Below, in pieces: positions 34,541 through 46,430 of a stretch of 64,000 bases of DNA; positions within the stretch are counted from its first letter, which is position 1, and every line of letters starts with the position of its first letter. A program made the position numbers and the translations under genes. Under the pieces are notes generated by a model. That model was not told the origin of the DNA. It searched no databases and saw nothing but the letters and a program-made list of their open reading frames with translations. Source of the stretch: Sinohyriopsis cumingii. Taxonomy: Eukaryota; Mollusca; Bivalvia; Unionida; Unionidae. The DNA lies in the NCBI GenBank assembly GCA_028554795.2, contig CM068842.1, positions 26,012,590 through 26,076,589 of the forward strand, in the 5' to 3' direction.

Positions 34541-35401
34541 TGTCATACTGATTTAAGGAAGTGAGTGGAAATGATAATGAATTCCATTAATACATAAATA
34601 TATGTGTACTATTGATTACAGTAATGAAGCTGATTAATCAATATCTAGGAATGCATTGGTTAAGTAAAAGAAAAAGGAACAGGGGATGCTTGTGTATGAC
34701 ATGTGGCTAATTTTTGTTGGGTCTTTAAATTCACCATTTGGGACAACAAAATCCACTAAAAATTTATACCTAATGAAATTTTTTAAAACCATGGTATCAA
34801 AACAGAGGACTGATCATTAAAACCATGTTCCAGGAATAGAGATTGGAGTTACTGAAGCAGTGGCTCAAATAAGACCTATTTTTGGTAATGAAACCAAATG
34901 GCTCCATCAACAAATACAAACTGCAGATAAATAAGATTCAGAACTAATGCATACATGAGTTTGATTAACAGATGAAAAGCATCCAAGTTCAAATTTCTGG
35001 CCATGTAATTTTGTTATCTGACAAAGCTGACAAATTATGAACCATTACTGTAAGCATTCTAGGCTGCTCCTTCCTTGTAGGGGCACGCTGCAGATATTTT
35101 GAACTTCCAAGAGAGTGAAAGGTGTAATGTGCCATTTGCATTTGCAATATACACAATGGACAGAATGTTGGCATACCTCTATGTTACTTTCACGTACTGT
35201 TGTTGAAATTTCCCCTGGCTATTGTACTTACATTATCTAAGCACAAAGCTGACTACAATGACCGCTCCCTTGTGTTAGAAAAAATAGCGTAAATTAGTCT
35301 AAAGTACACTGTCTTTAGGAGTTATTAAAATAAGGGCTCTGATTTTGCCAGACAAGAAAATACCTGTTTCTGAAAGTGCAATTAATGAATTACCAAATAT
35401 G
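34541..35401. other. intron DNA, no gene seen
   Basis: AT-rich sequence with no supported feature. Confidence 0.5.
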
Positions 35402-35731
35402 TAACTGCTCCAGAGGCCAAGTGCTTATGTGTCCACCTTGGATATGGAAGGTTGCTGGTTCGAACCTAGGCCGAGTCGCACAAAAGATTCATAAAAATGG
35501 TACTAACAGCTGCTTCGCTAGGCACTCAGCATTAAAGAGGTTAGTGTTCAGACTGGTTGGCCTGGTGTCAGGATAATGTGACTGGGTGGGACATGATGCT
35601 ACATGTCTGCGGCATGATGCCCCAGTGCTAGTCATCACTACAAAATGCTACACTGCAGACATTGGAGCAATATGAATGAAATTGTTTTAAAGCTATGTTA
35701 AAAATCAAATTCACACACACACACACACACC
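35402..35731 (+). mobile_element. tRNA-derived SINE, family A, copy 3
   Basis: The plus-strand copy has head caagtgcttatgtgtccacc, B box ggttcgaaccta, the body motif gatgccccagtgctag, and a (CA)n tail at 35713-35731. The head is more diverged than in copies 4 and 5. An imperfect accaaa-type flanking duplication is possible. Confidence 0.85.
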
Positions 35732-36479
35732 AAAATACATATAAAAAATATGTAAAAAAGTTGGCTCTTTATTTTAACAATGTACCTCTAAGTCCAGAAA
35801 GTGAAAATGACCAAGAGGAGCTAGCAGTTTTTTTGCACATCTGATGTAAGGTCAAGCTGTATACTCTATAACCATTAATACACTAATCAATCATACACCA
35901 AAATAAAGGGAACTAAAAGTTCTTTTAACAATACCTAAGAAATACAAATTCTTTTTTTTAAATAGCCAAAAACACCAGTGAGGAACACCAAGGGAAATTT
36001 GTTTTTCTTTAAAAACTTAACCCTATGCAAAATTCAAAACAGTATTTGATACACTACCACAAAGCATCATATAAAGCAGTGAGGGAACTTGTAAAGAAGT
36101 TATCAGTCCCCCCCAACCAACCACCTTGTTTTGTCTGAAACAAGACAAAAGTGCTGCAACAAAAATGTTAGCGTCTCAGTTTTAAAAGTAGTGGCCACTA
36201 AAGGTAAAATCCTTCTTTATTTACTATGACAAAGTTTTATTTTCCAATTAGCAGTTCAAGAGCTCAAATGCGAACAGCCTGGCTGAAGATGGAATGACTG
36301 ATGTGTACATCAAGGTCTCAAATAATTTCCAATGTAAATTATTAACCTTTAACTACCAAGACATTAACAACAGCAGATAATGATGTAAAATGTTGCAGAC
36401 AAACTGGACTTCTCTTCTACATGGAAAATGAGGTTGTAGCAAAACCTCAACAACCTGTACTAACAGACCACTGAAGAAT
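35732..36479. other. intron DNA, no gene seen
   Basis: No repeat or coding segment is supported. Confidence 0.5.
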
Positions 36480-36965
36480 AGGCCTCTTCTCCCATCTTAC
36501 AACATGCTGTGAGTCACCAATAATAAACACTTCTGCAAGCTCCAAATCTTTGTGTATTTCTTGTTCAATCAGAATAACAGTCTGCAGAGAGTTGTGAACT
36601 TCATCTCCCTTTCAAGCTGGCATTTATTTTCTGTTTGATTTATTTCCCATGGGTTTCAGATTCTCAAGAGCAGTGAGCATGGCTCTCAATTCTGCCAAAA
36701 GAGGCAAAACCATTTGAGCAGCATGTTTGTTGATAATAGAAGAATCTGCTGTCCACCTCTGCTATCTTTCACATCAAGATGCCAGGATCTAGCATACCCT
36801 TCATGTGAGGGTAATTTATTGCTGGTTTGATTGCAGGTTCTCCTTGAATGTATTTCTCCAGCATGTCAAATGTTGAGTTCCACCTGGCTTCACAAACAAG
36901 GACTTGCACTTCGCTTATTCAAAGAATTCTGCTTCTCCTGACTCGCGGTATGTTGGCCTATTCTG
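36480..36965 (-). pseudogene. hAT-like transposase remnant
   Basis: Minus-strand frames, joined across shifts, give EARWNSTFDMLEKYIQGEPA, then INKHAAQMVLPLLAELRAML, then VHNSLQTVILIEQEIHKDL. RWNSTxDMLE is a hallmark of hAT transposase cores before the dimerisation region. Multiple stops show decay. It is not contiguous with any TIR that I could find. Confidence 0.45.
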
Positions 36966-37973
36966 CGCACAGCTTTGAAATGATGTAATGTTTATCTATC
37001 GGGTTATAGAAATGAAATACATTACTTTGGACTGTTTCTGTCAGCAGTTCAGTCGAGTAATTAGGTCAGGTTTATAGCTAGTTTTACAAAATTCAACTTA
37101 ACAGTGCCAATAAATGGCACGAGATATTAAGCAAACAAAACCGATCCTGTAAAAAAAAATTGTAAAGTTCAACATTTTATTAAAAAAAAGCTATTATGTG
37201 GAAGAGGAACAACAATGAATAGGATGTAATGTATTTACAATGTCTTGTTTATGGGGGAAAATTACTAAAGAATTTAGAAACAGACTATACTGGAGGAATT
37301 TCTTGAGAATCCGTTATAGCGGTTAGACACATTGGGTAGCAAACGGTTTTGTACGTAAGGAACGTCTTGCAAAACTGAAAACTTGGATTAAGATGAAGAA
37401 TTTTTTTAAGGTGTACATTTTCCAGGAATCGTCCTGGGCTTCGCCAATGTCGCAAATTGCGATTTGTTTTTACCCTACTGGCGACAAAATATACCATCTG
37501 GTTATTTTGTGGGCTTCAAAGTTTTTGGTTTTTTTAATCTGTACATACAATCATGGATTTGGAGTGGATACATTCAAAGGGACCACGAAAGGAAGCCACA
37601 AACTTGGATACACAATGCACTGGAATCTGTTACATAAACAAATCCTTTGTTTGTATTGACAAACCCATCTTTACAGTGCACTGTTAATCCGCTTATGTTG
37701 ACATCTGGCCTGAGTACTGTATGCTGTGATAGACTCAAGTCATGCTACCGGACTATACCTATAACCAACCGACGCGAACAGAAATGGGTACAATTAATTG
37801 AATGACGGCTAATCCTTCTGTTTTTTATATATAAAAAAATGTACCAATAAAAGTTTTGCTGAAACTTCAGAGAAAACTGATTACATTTGAAGTACAGGTT
37901 GCAGTGTATAAATACAAAGCAAATGGAACAAATCTCAATTAAAATTATAAACTGTCAACAGTGCAACTTTATC
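36966..37973. other. intron DNA, no gene seen
   Basis: AT-rich, with short non-conserved frames on both strands. Confidence 0.45.
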
Positions 37974-38346
37974 ATGGGTAAACGCAAGTTAGACATTGCT
38001 AGTTCATCGTCTCATCCTAAGACCAAGTTAACAAAATTAACAGCATTTGGATTTAGTGCAAATTCATCAGACAACACAGTCAATGAACCTGATTTATACA
38101 TGACAGTCCAACATCATCTACATGTAGTGATGGTAGTAATGCTTCAAGAGCAACACTACATCATGATGAATGTGTCAAATGTTCCCAGAAACTTCTCATG
38201 GAAACTTGGGTGTCCTTGGCTGAGATATGATACAAAGTTAATGCAGATTTCTGTGATATATGTATCAAGGCACAAGTCGTCAATTCATTTACAACTGGTT
38301 GTGATATTTTGAAGTAGGAGTGTCGCCAAACATGAAACCAGGCGGG
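37974..38346 (+). pseudogene. TTF/BED-type zinc-finger exon, broken (copy 1)
   Basis: Starts MGKRKLDIASSSSHPKTKL at 37974. In a shifted frame it continues DECVKCSQKLLMETWVSL, and later FCDICIKAQVVNSFTTGCD, ending at a consensus donor (gcggg|gtaagt). FCxxC...FTTGC resembles the TTF-type finger at the N-terminus of hAT-derived proteins (ZNF862/ZMYM-like). Stops and at least one shift interrupt it. The segment is duplicated in tandem 402 bp downstream. It is antisense to the host gene, so it is probably a transposon gene fragment. Confidence 0.45.
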
Positions 38347-38442
38347 GTAAGTAATGTTAATTTTGCTCATACGACTCGAGGTACTTAAACTATGCAACAA
38401 GAAATAGCAAAAGAAACACGTTTTGCATAACTGCATAATTAA

Positions 38443-38728
38443 CAGTATTTGGATTTAGTGCAAATCCAAAAGACAAAGATGACAGTCCAACATCATCTAC
38501 ATGTAGTGATGGTAGTAATGCTTCAAGAGCAACACCACATCATGATGAATGTGTCAAATGTTCCCAAAAATTTCTCATGGAAACTTGGGTGTCCTTGTCT
38601 GAGATATCATACAAAATTAAAGCAGATGTTCTGTGATATATGTATCAAAGCACAAGTAGTCAATTCATTTACAACTGGTTGTGATATTTTGAAGGAGGAG
38701 TGTGTCACCAAACAGTAATCCTGGCGGG
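38443..38728 (+). pseudogene. TTF/BED-type zinc-finger exon, broken (copy 2)
   Basis: Tandem duplicate of 38041-38346 and its downstream intron start, with period about 402 bp. The zinc-finger half is open (MFCDICIKAQVVNSF then GCDILKEECVTK), followed by a stop and the same donor (gcggg|gtaagt). The first half (DECVKCSQKFLMETW) is in another frame. The duplication extends to about 38836. Confidence 0.45.
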
Positions 38729-38836
38729 GTAAGTAATACATGTTAATTTTGCTCATTGATATTTTACTTTTTCCATCAATCCAGTGACTTAAACTACGCA
38801 ACAAGAAATAGCAAAACAAACATGTATTGCATAATT

Positions 38837-39360
38837 TAAAATAATTTATTTCTCAAAATACATGAGTGAAATAATTAAATTAACTTACAGCATGGTGAAT
38901 GAATTCCTATTTCCTAAAAGTCCTTTCAATTCCAATAGTTCCAAAAAATCCGAATACGTTCCAAAAATGCCCCTTCTGTGTTGAAGTTTCAAATGTACAG
39001 AAAGATTTCCAACGAATTAAAATAGTCATTGAATATTTAGTTAATAACTAGTGTGTCAGGCGAAAAATAAATCTTTTCAAAAATCAAGTTGGGAGTTTGA
39101 ATCCGAAAACATGCAGATTGTGACATACGGTGACACCATCGGGAAGTTTTTTTTGCGGCATATTTAAGCGTTGTTTTCACTAAATATTTGCCGATTTTTC
39201 GGGTCCAGTACACGTGAAATTCTATTTTTTTAAAACAATCCTTTTCTCCCTGTGGAGTGCGTTATTCCCCCCCACCACCACCACGTGCCCCCATTTCGTA
39301 TTCTGGTCAGCTGTACCCAAACTGCACAATAGCTAAAGGTTAGACTCAAGCCTCTTCGAC
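38837..39360. other. intron DNA, no gene seen
   Basis: No supported feature. It precedes the partial hAT-type copy. Confidence 0.45.
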
Positions 39361-40460
39361 ATATTTCAAAGAAACCGCCTGTTCTACATGAAAGCACTAT
39401 CAATTGATTGACAAATAAATAATGCCACCTTTTTTTGGGTTATAACCAACAATGCCTAAATTGGGTGTGAATTTAACAGTTCAAATGTGGTCTCAAGCCA
39501 CCATACATGTGATAACTATTTCCCACATTTTATCTCCCACCTTATTTCCTTAATTCATATATGCATATAACAGTGCTTACTAAATAACATTTATTCCGAA
39601 TTAATTTTTTTTGGGTGGGGGGGCACATATGCTCTGTGATATGTTTCTTCATTCCTTCTTTTAGTTTAATGATGGTAATTAATGCTTATATATACGGTAC
39701 ATTAATGCCCGGTGTTGACTCGTGTAAGTTTCATTGGTAGGTATGAAGATCCTAGTTTTCTTGACGATAAAAATCGGCAGCATTCAGTGATCATTCTTGG
39801 GATTTAGGAAGCAATTCACTTTAAGGAAAGCATGTAAAGAGCGGCAAAAATAAATTTCTGAACTTGTGGTTGACGGAAATGTACTTTGTGAAGCTAGCCA
39901 TGAGGGGGGGGGGGGCATTTAATTCCTGAATGCATGAAATCGACGGTCGCATTATACATCACTTATCTTACATTGCAAAGTACAATCACAGGGTTTCAGT
40001 ATTAAAATGTAATTAACTAAAGTTCCTTACAAAACTAATATTTGGAAAATAATACACATAATATAGATTTTCTCAATGCCCGATGTTTCTATGAGAGAGA
40101 GAGAGAGACACTGCAGATGTCAGGAAAGTAGATATTTTACATTTGATAATGCATTTTTTTCAGGTGACAACAGTCATACCGCTGCACTAACAGTGATGTG
40201 GGATGCAAAGACCATCGAAGTAGTGCAAAACAGTCATGTAATGATTTATTTTGTAATATTATGGCTGCATTGCTTGTTGTCAATAAAGTAATAAATATCC
40301 ATTCTTTTTCAATTTTTATTGCCTATTACATTAATAGACTGGTGAAAATATTCACTGCTTGATCTGGCGACATTTTTTTGAAAATTGGCGACAAAATACT
40401 GAGGTTGGCTATTTTTGTTGGCGACAACTATTTAAAAGCCAGGACCATCCCTGCATTTCC
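39361..40460 (+). mobile_element. hAT-type element interior, copy 2 lacking both ends
   Basis: Collinear and in the same orientation as about 29325-30405: gaaaccgcctgttctac at the start, a G-run (39904-39914), a gaaatcgacggtc block, and aaaagccaggaccatccctg at the end. The TIR and subterminal ccgatta repeats of copy 1 are absent on both sides. Confidence 0.85.
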
Positions 40461-40980
40461 ATCTTTTATATTATGCATTTATTTGTATGCTTTTAAAAGA
40501 TACATAGTACAAAAGATTTTCTGGGTTACGGGTTCAAGAAGGTCATGGAATGGGTCTTCATGTTATAATTGAGAAATCACATTTTCATATGCATTTTGAA
40601 CCGAAATGTGGGATATTTTTGTCCACTTTATGAATATCACTTTTCTTAATTAAAGTAGGATCATTCTTTCTTGATACAAAATCGTTTTTAGACCTAAAAT
40701 AACACATGATCCCATGTTTACAGAAATGATGTATTGTGCAGAATTACCCGAAGCTCAGAATTGGCGAATGTGGTATCTCTATAAAAAAAAAATCACAGGC
40801 GAAGTCATTTTAGCTTTCCTAACAAAAGAGGGCAAAGTTTACATTTTTTAGGGGACTTAGGCGCCCACTTCGCCTGGTAGCGTGACCCCTGGACAGGTAA
40901 TGCAGCACATAACTGGTCAATTGCCTATCGGTTAGTGAAATAAACTATCCATCTTCCACATACATTCTAAACTGACTCGC
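40461..40980. other. intron DNA, no gene seen
   Basis: Contains caggcgaag and cttcgcctgg about 65 bp apart, a possible small hairpin. Nothing else is supported. Confidence 0.4.
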
Positions 40981-40989
40981 ACCTCAAGA

Positions 40990-41309
40990 CCGCTCAGATG
41001 GCCTAGTGGTTATAGCGTCTGCCACGTATGCGGGAGGTCGTTGGTTCGATCCCCCGGCTGAGTCATACCAAAGACTTAGAAAAATGATACTAACAGCTGC
41101 CTCGCTTGGCGCTCAGCATTATGAAGTTAGTGTTAGGACTGGTCGGCCTGGTGTCAGGATAATATGACTGGGTGGGACACGATGCTACATGTCTGCGGCA
41201 TGATGCCCCAGTGCTAGACATCAGTATAAACTGCCACATTGCAGACATAGTAGCGATATGACTGAAAAATTGCTAAAGCTACGTTAAGAATCCAAATCAC
41301 ATCACATTA
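40990..41309 (+). mobile_element. tRNA-derived SINE, family A, copy 4
   Basis: The best-preserved head: gctcagatggcctagtggtt (A box) and ggtcgttggttcgatccccc (B box). It is flanked by the direct repeat cacctcaaga (40980-40989 and 41310-41319). The tail is catcacattac-like rather than a pure CA run. Confidence 0.92.
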
Positions 41310-41795
41310 CACCTCAAGAAAGCAGCATAGCTGTATATTTAACTTCAGCAAATGGACTAAAAATGCATGCAACTTTTTTGGGGCTGCATTCAAGTACTCT
41401 AAACATTTTTATACATTTAGTTGTCAGTCTATTGTTTGTGCTGTGTGCAAAGTCAGTTTTATGATTGTGCAGTTGATGATGAATATAAATTGCGCTATTT
41501 GGACAAATTCAGGATGTTCCAAACTCATTTAAATGACAGCAAACATGTACGTCTGCAATGTACATTTAATAACACTCTTTAGAATAGAGCCGTATAATCA
41601 AATACATCCTGAATTTACATAAATTAGCTTGTTTCTAATAATGGGCCCTCAAAGGACAAAGTTGACAATACATGCAACAAAAAATGCAATGACTGACATC
41701 AAAACTGCAACATACAAATGTTATATCACACATGGCATAAGAAGGTACATGTACACACCCACAAATGTCAATGATTATAAAATTACATATATTTT

Positions 41796-42040
41796 GAGGT
41801 CCCGAGTGGTCTAAAGCGCTCACCGTTACGGATCACTGCCATCTCACCTCTGTCTGCGTGGGTTCGAGACTCGGGTTCGGCCTATGTGGGTATGTGAGAA
41901 AGCTTGCCAGTAGCTTCTTGAGGGTCAGTGGTCCTTTCTGGGGTTTCCCCGGGTTCTTTCTCCACCAATAATACTGGCCGCCATGCATAGCCTATCATGT
42001 GCTGAAAAATGGCGTTAAACCCCCACAACAACAACAACAT
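41796..42040 (+). mobile_element. tRNA-derived SINE, family B, copy 2
   Basis: The head gaggtcccgagtggtctaaa resembles a Leu/Ser-type tRNA A box and is followed by B box gtgggttcgagactc. The body carries ggggtttccccgggttcttt, ctccacca and ctggccgccatg, and the tail is (CAA)n. A short ACATATA flanking repeat is possible. Confidence 0.85.
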
Positions 42041-42868
42041 ATACATTGTACTAAATTCAGGCATTACTGTATATACTCAATAACAAGTCCAGTCCAACTG
42101 CAAGCTGTGCAGACAGATTTGAAATCACATAATACACCAGCAGATCTGGGTCTGTGCAGTTTGTTGGGCATAATGAGTAATCAGTAGAACAAACAACACT
42201 GACCCTAATCTGCAGGTGCATTACATAAAGGCAGACAATGATCTTTGCTGTTTTGCAGTTTGATTTGAATTATAACCAAGTATGCCCTCCATTGGTGGAT
42301 CCTCTTTGAATGTCAGTGCTGTAGTTAACTGGAACTTCAAGTTCAAAAGTTCTCAACAACAGATGAAAAACATCAAATACCAACATAAAACAGAACATAT
42401 TTGCAATTGAAAGTTTGTTCAGTGAAACAGGTAAACAACCCAGTCAGTAAATCTTTATGTAATCATTTAACTAGCAGACTGTTCACCCTCAGATGAACTC
42501 AACCCTGGCTCTGGTAATGCCAGTCTGTTTTCTCAGAAGTAGCCAGTGGTTAGTGGCCTATCAGGACAGAAATTTATTAGTGAATAAATGGTTGTGAAAA
42601 TTTTCTTGGGTCAAGGAGGTCCACAAGCCAATCTTCACACTGTTGGCTTTGGCAAAACTACACTCGCAAGTAATACAGTGTATGCCAATATGGTCATGCA
42701 ATTGCATTTACTAAGAAATATTAATTGTTGTTTAAAATTTGTTACTAATATAGTTATACAGTAATTAAGCCTATTCAATCCTGATTATTGAATGCTTTGT
42801 ACTGTAACTGTCACCAAGAAACATCCAAATGAAAATTTCTGATCACCATGGACTTTAACAATGGTGGC
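42041..42868. other. intron DNA, no gene seen
   Basis: No supported feature. Confidence 0.45.
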
Positions 42869-43188
42869 TGACCACTCAGGTGGCCTAGAGGTTAGAACAT
42901 CCGCCTCAGAAGAGGAAGGTCGTGGGTTTGATCCCTGGCTGAGTCATACCAAAGACTTACAAAAATGGTACTAACAGCTCTCTCGTTTGGCGCTCAGCAC
43001 TAAGAGGTTAGTGTTAGGGCTGGTCAGCCTGGTGTCAGGATAATGTGACTGGGTGGGACATTATGCTACATGTCTGCAGCATGATGCCCCAGTGCTAGAC
43101 ATCACTATAAACTGTGACACTGCAGACATCGTAGCAATATGACTTTTTTTAAAGCTATGTTAAAAATCTAAATCACACACACACACAC
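42869..43188 (+). mobile_element. tRNA-derived SINE, family A, copy 5
   Basis: The head ggtggcctagaggttagaac, B box gtgggtttgatccct and full body run into (CA)n. It is flanked by an 11-bp direct repeat acaatggtggc (42858-42868 and 43189-43199). Confidence 0.92.
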
Positions 43189-43199
43189 ACAATGGTGGC

Positions 43200-43856
43200 C
43201 AGGTACATAACTGGGTAAAGAAAAGAGCATGTCAGGTCTGATCATCTCAGTATAGAGTGGTATGAATTTTATTTTCAACATGCATAGCTTTCATTGTGAC
43301 ACCATAACACATGACATTCAATCTGGTTTGCTTTGGAACACACATTTAGTCTGACCTTGTCTGAAAATGTCCAAATTCTTTAACAGCGAGGTTTGGAGTA
43401 TGCGTTTATCAGAGGTGTAAACAATGACCATCAAAAGTTCTATGAATGTAAGAGGATCCAAGTGAACAAATGGCATTTAAAGGAATGTGTGTAATCAATT
43501 CTAAAAAAACAAAAATGACACTGGTAACTAAACTGTTGGTATTAAATGCGTACATGTCTCATATAACTTTTACACTATGAACAGAAAGATGGTGACATAT
43601 TCAATCAACCTGGCTATTGCTGACTCCACAAATATCACATCTCTCAACACTAAGCTATACATCAACAAGTGGGTTGGTCCTTAATGACCTGTTATGTGGG
43701 TGGGTGGGTTTGTTGTTATTCTTTGCTTATTGTAGACACCCACCACAGGTTAATACAGGAGGTGTTTTAAATCTTAATATTGCCCTAAGGCCATTCACTG
43801 AACTTCAACATTGACAGCTGCTGGATTGGCTCCTACTTTAGATTTGAAAATCTATT
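43200..43856. other. intron DNA, no gene seen
   Basis: No supported feature. The 65-codon frame at 43617 is not conserved-looking. Confidence 0.4.
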
Positions 43857-43870
43857 GTGTGTGTGTGTGT

Positions 43871-43928
<58 letters not shown>

Positions 43929-43930
43929 TC
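43857..43930 (+). repeat. compound (TG)n(TC)n(TA)n microsatellite
   Basis: Three adjoining dinucleotide runs. Confidence 0.97.
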
Positions 43931-44189
43931 ACTAATATATAATAGTACTGTTTAGCAAAATTTACACCTCATTACATGTATGAAATGTAACAGGTTCACA
44001 TAATCCCTTTAAACATTGCCAAAACATTGGCTAAAGGGTCATCCCTCTGCAGAAATAATTTCATATTTCTGCCAGCGGTAGACTTATAACCACTTAATTA
44101 CACTAGACATTTCTATGATCTTTGCTAAAATTCCTGGCTCACAAACAAAATGGATTTGCAATACCCATGGAAATTGAGACAGCCAGTGT

Positions 44190-44720
44190 CAACAGACAAT
44201 GTTTGAATCTCACTACATCTGCGTTGTAATATTTTTGGACAGCGCATGTGCCTCGAAGATACGCTATGCCAGATGTGTTGTCAGGAGACCAAGACACATC
44301 AGTCCCTTACTCCGGCAATGCAACCTTGCAGCTCTAGAAATACGGCTTTCATTTCTAAGTTGTTGATGTGGAGAGACGATTCACCCAGAATCCAACGACC
44401 TTGGAGAACTACACCCTCCAGCTCTAAACATGCACCCCACCCGGAATCTGACGTATTGGCAACAGTTAAGAGTGGGGTCGGGTTCATGCACAGAACTCCA
44501 GTTAGGAATCTATCCTGATTGTTCAGCCAGTGTAAATGTGATTGAAGTCTGGTCCTGGATGAATCAGAGCTGATGGAGAATTAGTGTGGTTTCCACCTTG
44601 CAAGAAGGATATAATGTTAAAGGGCACACATGGAGATGTCCTAAAGGAACTAGGTATACAACGGCATTCAATGTTCCCAATAGGGAAAAACAAAAGCAAG
44701 CAGACAATAAAGTTTTAACT
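44190..44720 (-). pseudogene. DIRS-like RT end/RNase H remnant
   Basis: Minus-strand order: LLGTLNAVVYLVPLGHLHVC (end of RT), then LTVANTSDSGWGACLELEG and LGESSLHINNLEMKAVFLEL (RNase H), then a segment equivalent to DNTSGIAYLRG in another frame. These are the same domains as in the 10.9-12.4 kb relic but a different copy on the opposite strand. The D of the first catalytic motif is preserved (TSDSGWG). Stops and shifts show that it is dead. The plus-strand 90-codon frame is antisense. Confidence 0.6.
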
Positions 44721-45248
44721 TGGAGCAACACAAGACAGAAGTGCCAGGTTTTGATCTCTTCAATCCAGTGGAATCCAATCTAAGTTCTGGTCTGTGATGA
44801 AATTCATCCCACCATAAGCAAAGTTCTGAGCTATCACAACGTTCCAACTTCTCGAGAGTGTGTAAAAGACCCAACTAAATTACTGCTGACCATCAATCGA
44901 GCTGATCTTGATGGACAGATTGAACCTGAACAATATGTAATAATGAGATCCAGGTAAATCCTCCAGAAGTTAATAGTTCTCCTAAAAAGGCACATTTCAA
45001 AATACCTTTACTTCTTTATCACAAGTTATAATCTTCCAGGATAAACAATGATTGTTTAAATTTTTAACAAATAACAAAACTACTTTCCACCATGCAAATT
45101 TTAACAGGTTAGATTGCTAAAAGTGAAGTATTTTGGGTAATATGACTTCATGTTTGAGTTTGGCAAATTTTCAATGTTTTCATCTATGACGTTTTTCAAA
45201 ACTACTTAGAAATTCTTGTTCCAAAATTTTTATCAGTGGTAATAATGT

Positions 45249-45280
45249 GTAATAATAATAATAATAATAATAATAAAATC
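45249..45280 (+). repeat. (AAT)n microsatellite
   Basis: About ten units. Confidence 0.95.
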
Positions 45281-45413
45281 TCTTAAATGTGGGATTTGTT
45301 TTCTTTTTAAAGTTATTATCACTCCTTCCAGTTATTCAAGCAAAGACATTACTTCTGAAGAGTTCTAAAACTTACATCACCTGTTTCCCTTCATGATACA
45401 TATACATGAAACA

Positions 45414-45822
45414 CAGGGTTCATATGGTCTTTGAAGGTATTTGACAGTTTGGGAAAAATGAGGTAGAAGGCCTTGAAAGTTTGGGAAAATCTAGCAGATT
45501 ACCCTGATGTCTTTAAAAGTTTCTGAAAACTGAAATAAACTCCAAATATTTTAATTTCTTTCCATAATCACAAATAAAATTGTCCAAGGTTGTTAGATTC
45601 AGATGTAGTTGAGTCTCCCTGGTTTCTTTCTTTTTGATAACCTGTTCAGTTTCATTTCATCATTAAACAATATTGTAGCATTTTGCATTTGTTGTATTCT
45701 TATATAACATAACTTGTATACAAAACGTTAGCAAAAATAGGTCTTGGAAATCTCTGTTTGTGGTCTTTGAAAGTTTTGGAAAAGTCTTTGAATTTATCAT
45801 TCAGAATTCTGTATGAACCCTG
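45414..45822. mobile_element. possible MITE with cagggttcata ends
   Basis: cagggttcatatgg at the left and the complement of ctgtatgaaccctg at the right form terminal inverted repeats around 409 bp. Interior motifs such as tttgaaagttttggaaaagtc recur. No target duplication is clear, so the superfamily (hAT by end sequence) is uncertain. Confidence 0.45.
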
Positions 45823-46382
45823 ATATACATAAAACAGCCATAGCTTACAATTTAATTGTCATTCATACATTAGGTCTAGTATAAAATATACTACATGTAT
45901 GATAGTTAAACTGTGTCTGTGATACGAGCACCTGCGTTTGTATCTACTGCAGCTTCTTCTGAAAGAAAATTTGACAGATAATACCATTTGCATACATGTA
46001 TACTGGTCACATGAGCTCCCATCTAGTACTGCAAACTCCCACCTCATTTTTCCCACTGTTGCATTTTTCAGCCTCGCGTGGCAGAAAGGATCAGAATTCA
46101 CTTGGCTTTAGAACAATACTTGCATATCTCAGCTCATCTCTCATACCATATCTATTCAAAAAATTGTACAACACTGTTGTCACAAGAAAAGCCTGTGATA
46201 AGGCTGCTGTACCCGATAATATCACATTTAAAAACTAGTCAAAGTAGAAGATTACAAAACTAAATACACGTATACAGATTATGCACACTTTAATGGCTCA
46301 ATATTTAAATATATATTAAAAGTTAAGTACTTAAAATACCTTGAGTTGTGAAAAAAGTTATTTTAAAACTAGTGATATGCAC

Positions 46383-46385
<3 letters not shown>
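45823..46385. other. intron DNA, no gene seen
   Basis: Two overlapping plus-strand frames near 46000-46260 and one on minus lack any recognisable domain. Confidence 0.4.

Positions 46386-46427
<42 letters not shown>
46386..46427 (+). repeat. (TA)n microsatellite
   Basis: About 20 TA units. Confidence 0.97.

Positions 46428-46430
<3 letters not shown>

Noticed and set aside
34149-34551. 130-codon frames on both strands
   Set aside because: Both are translations of the 21-bp repeat, whose period is a multiple of three.
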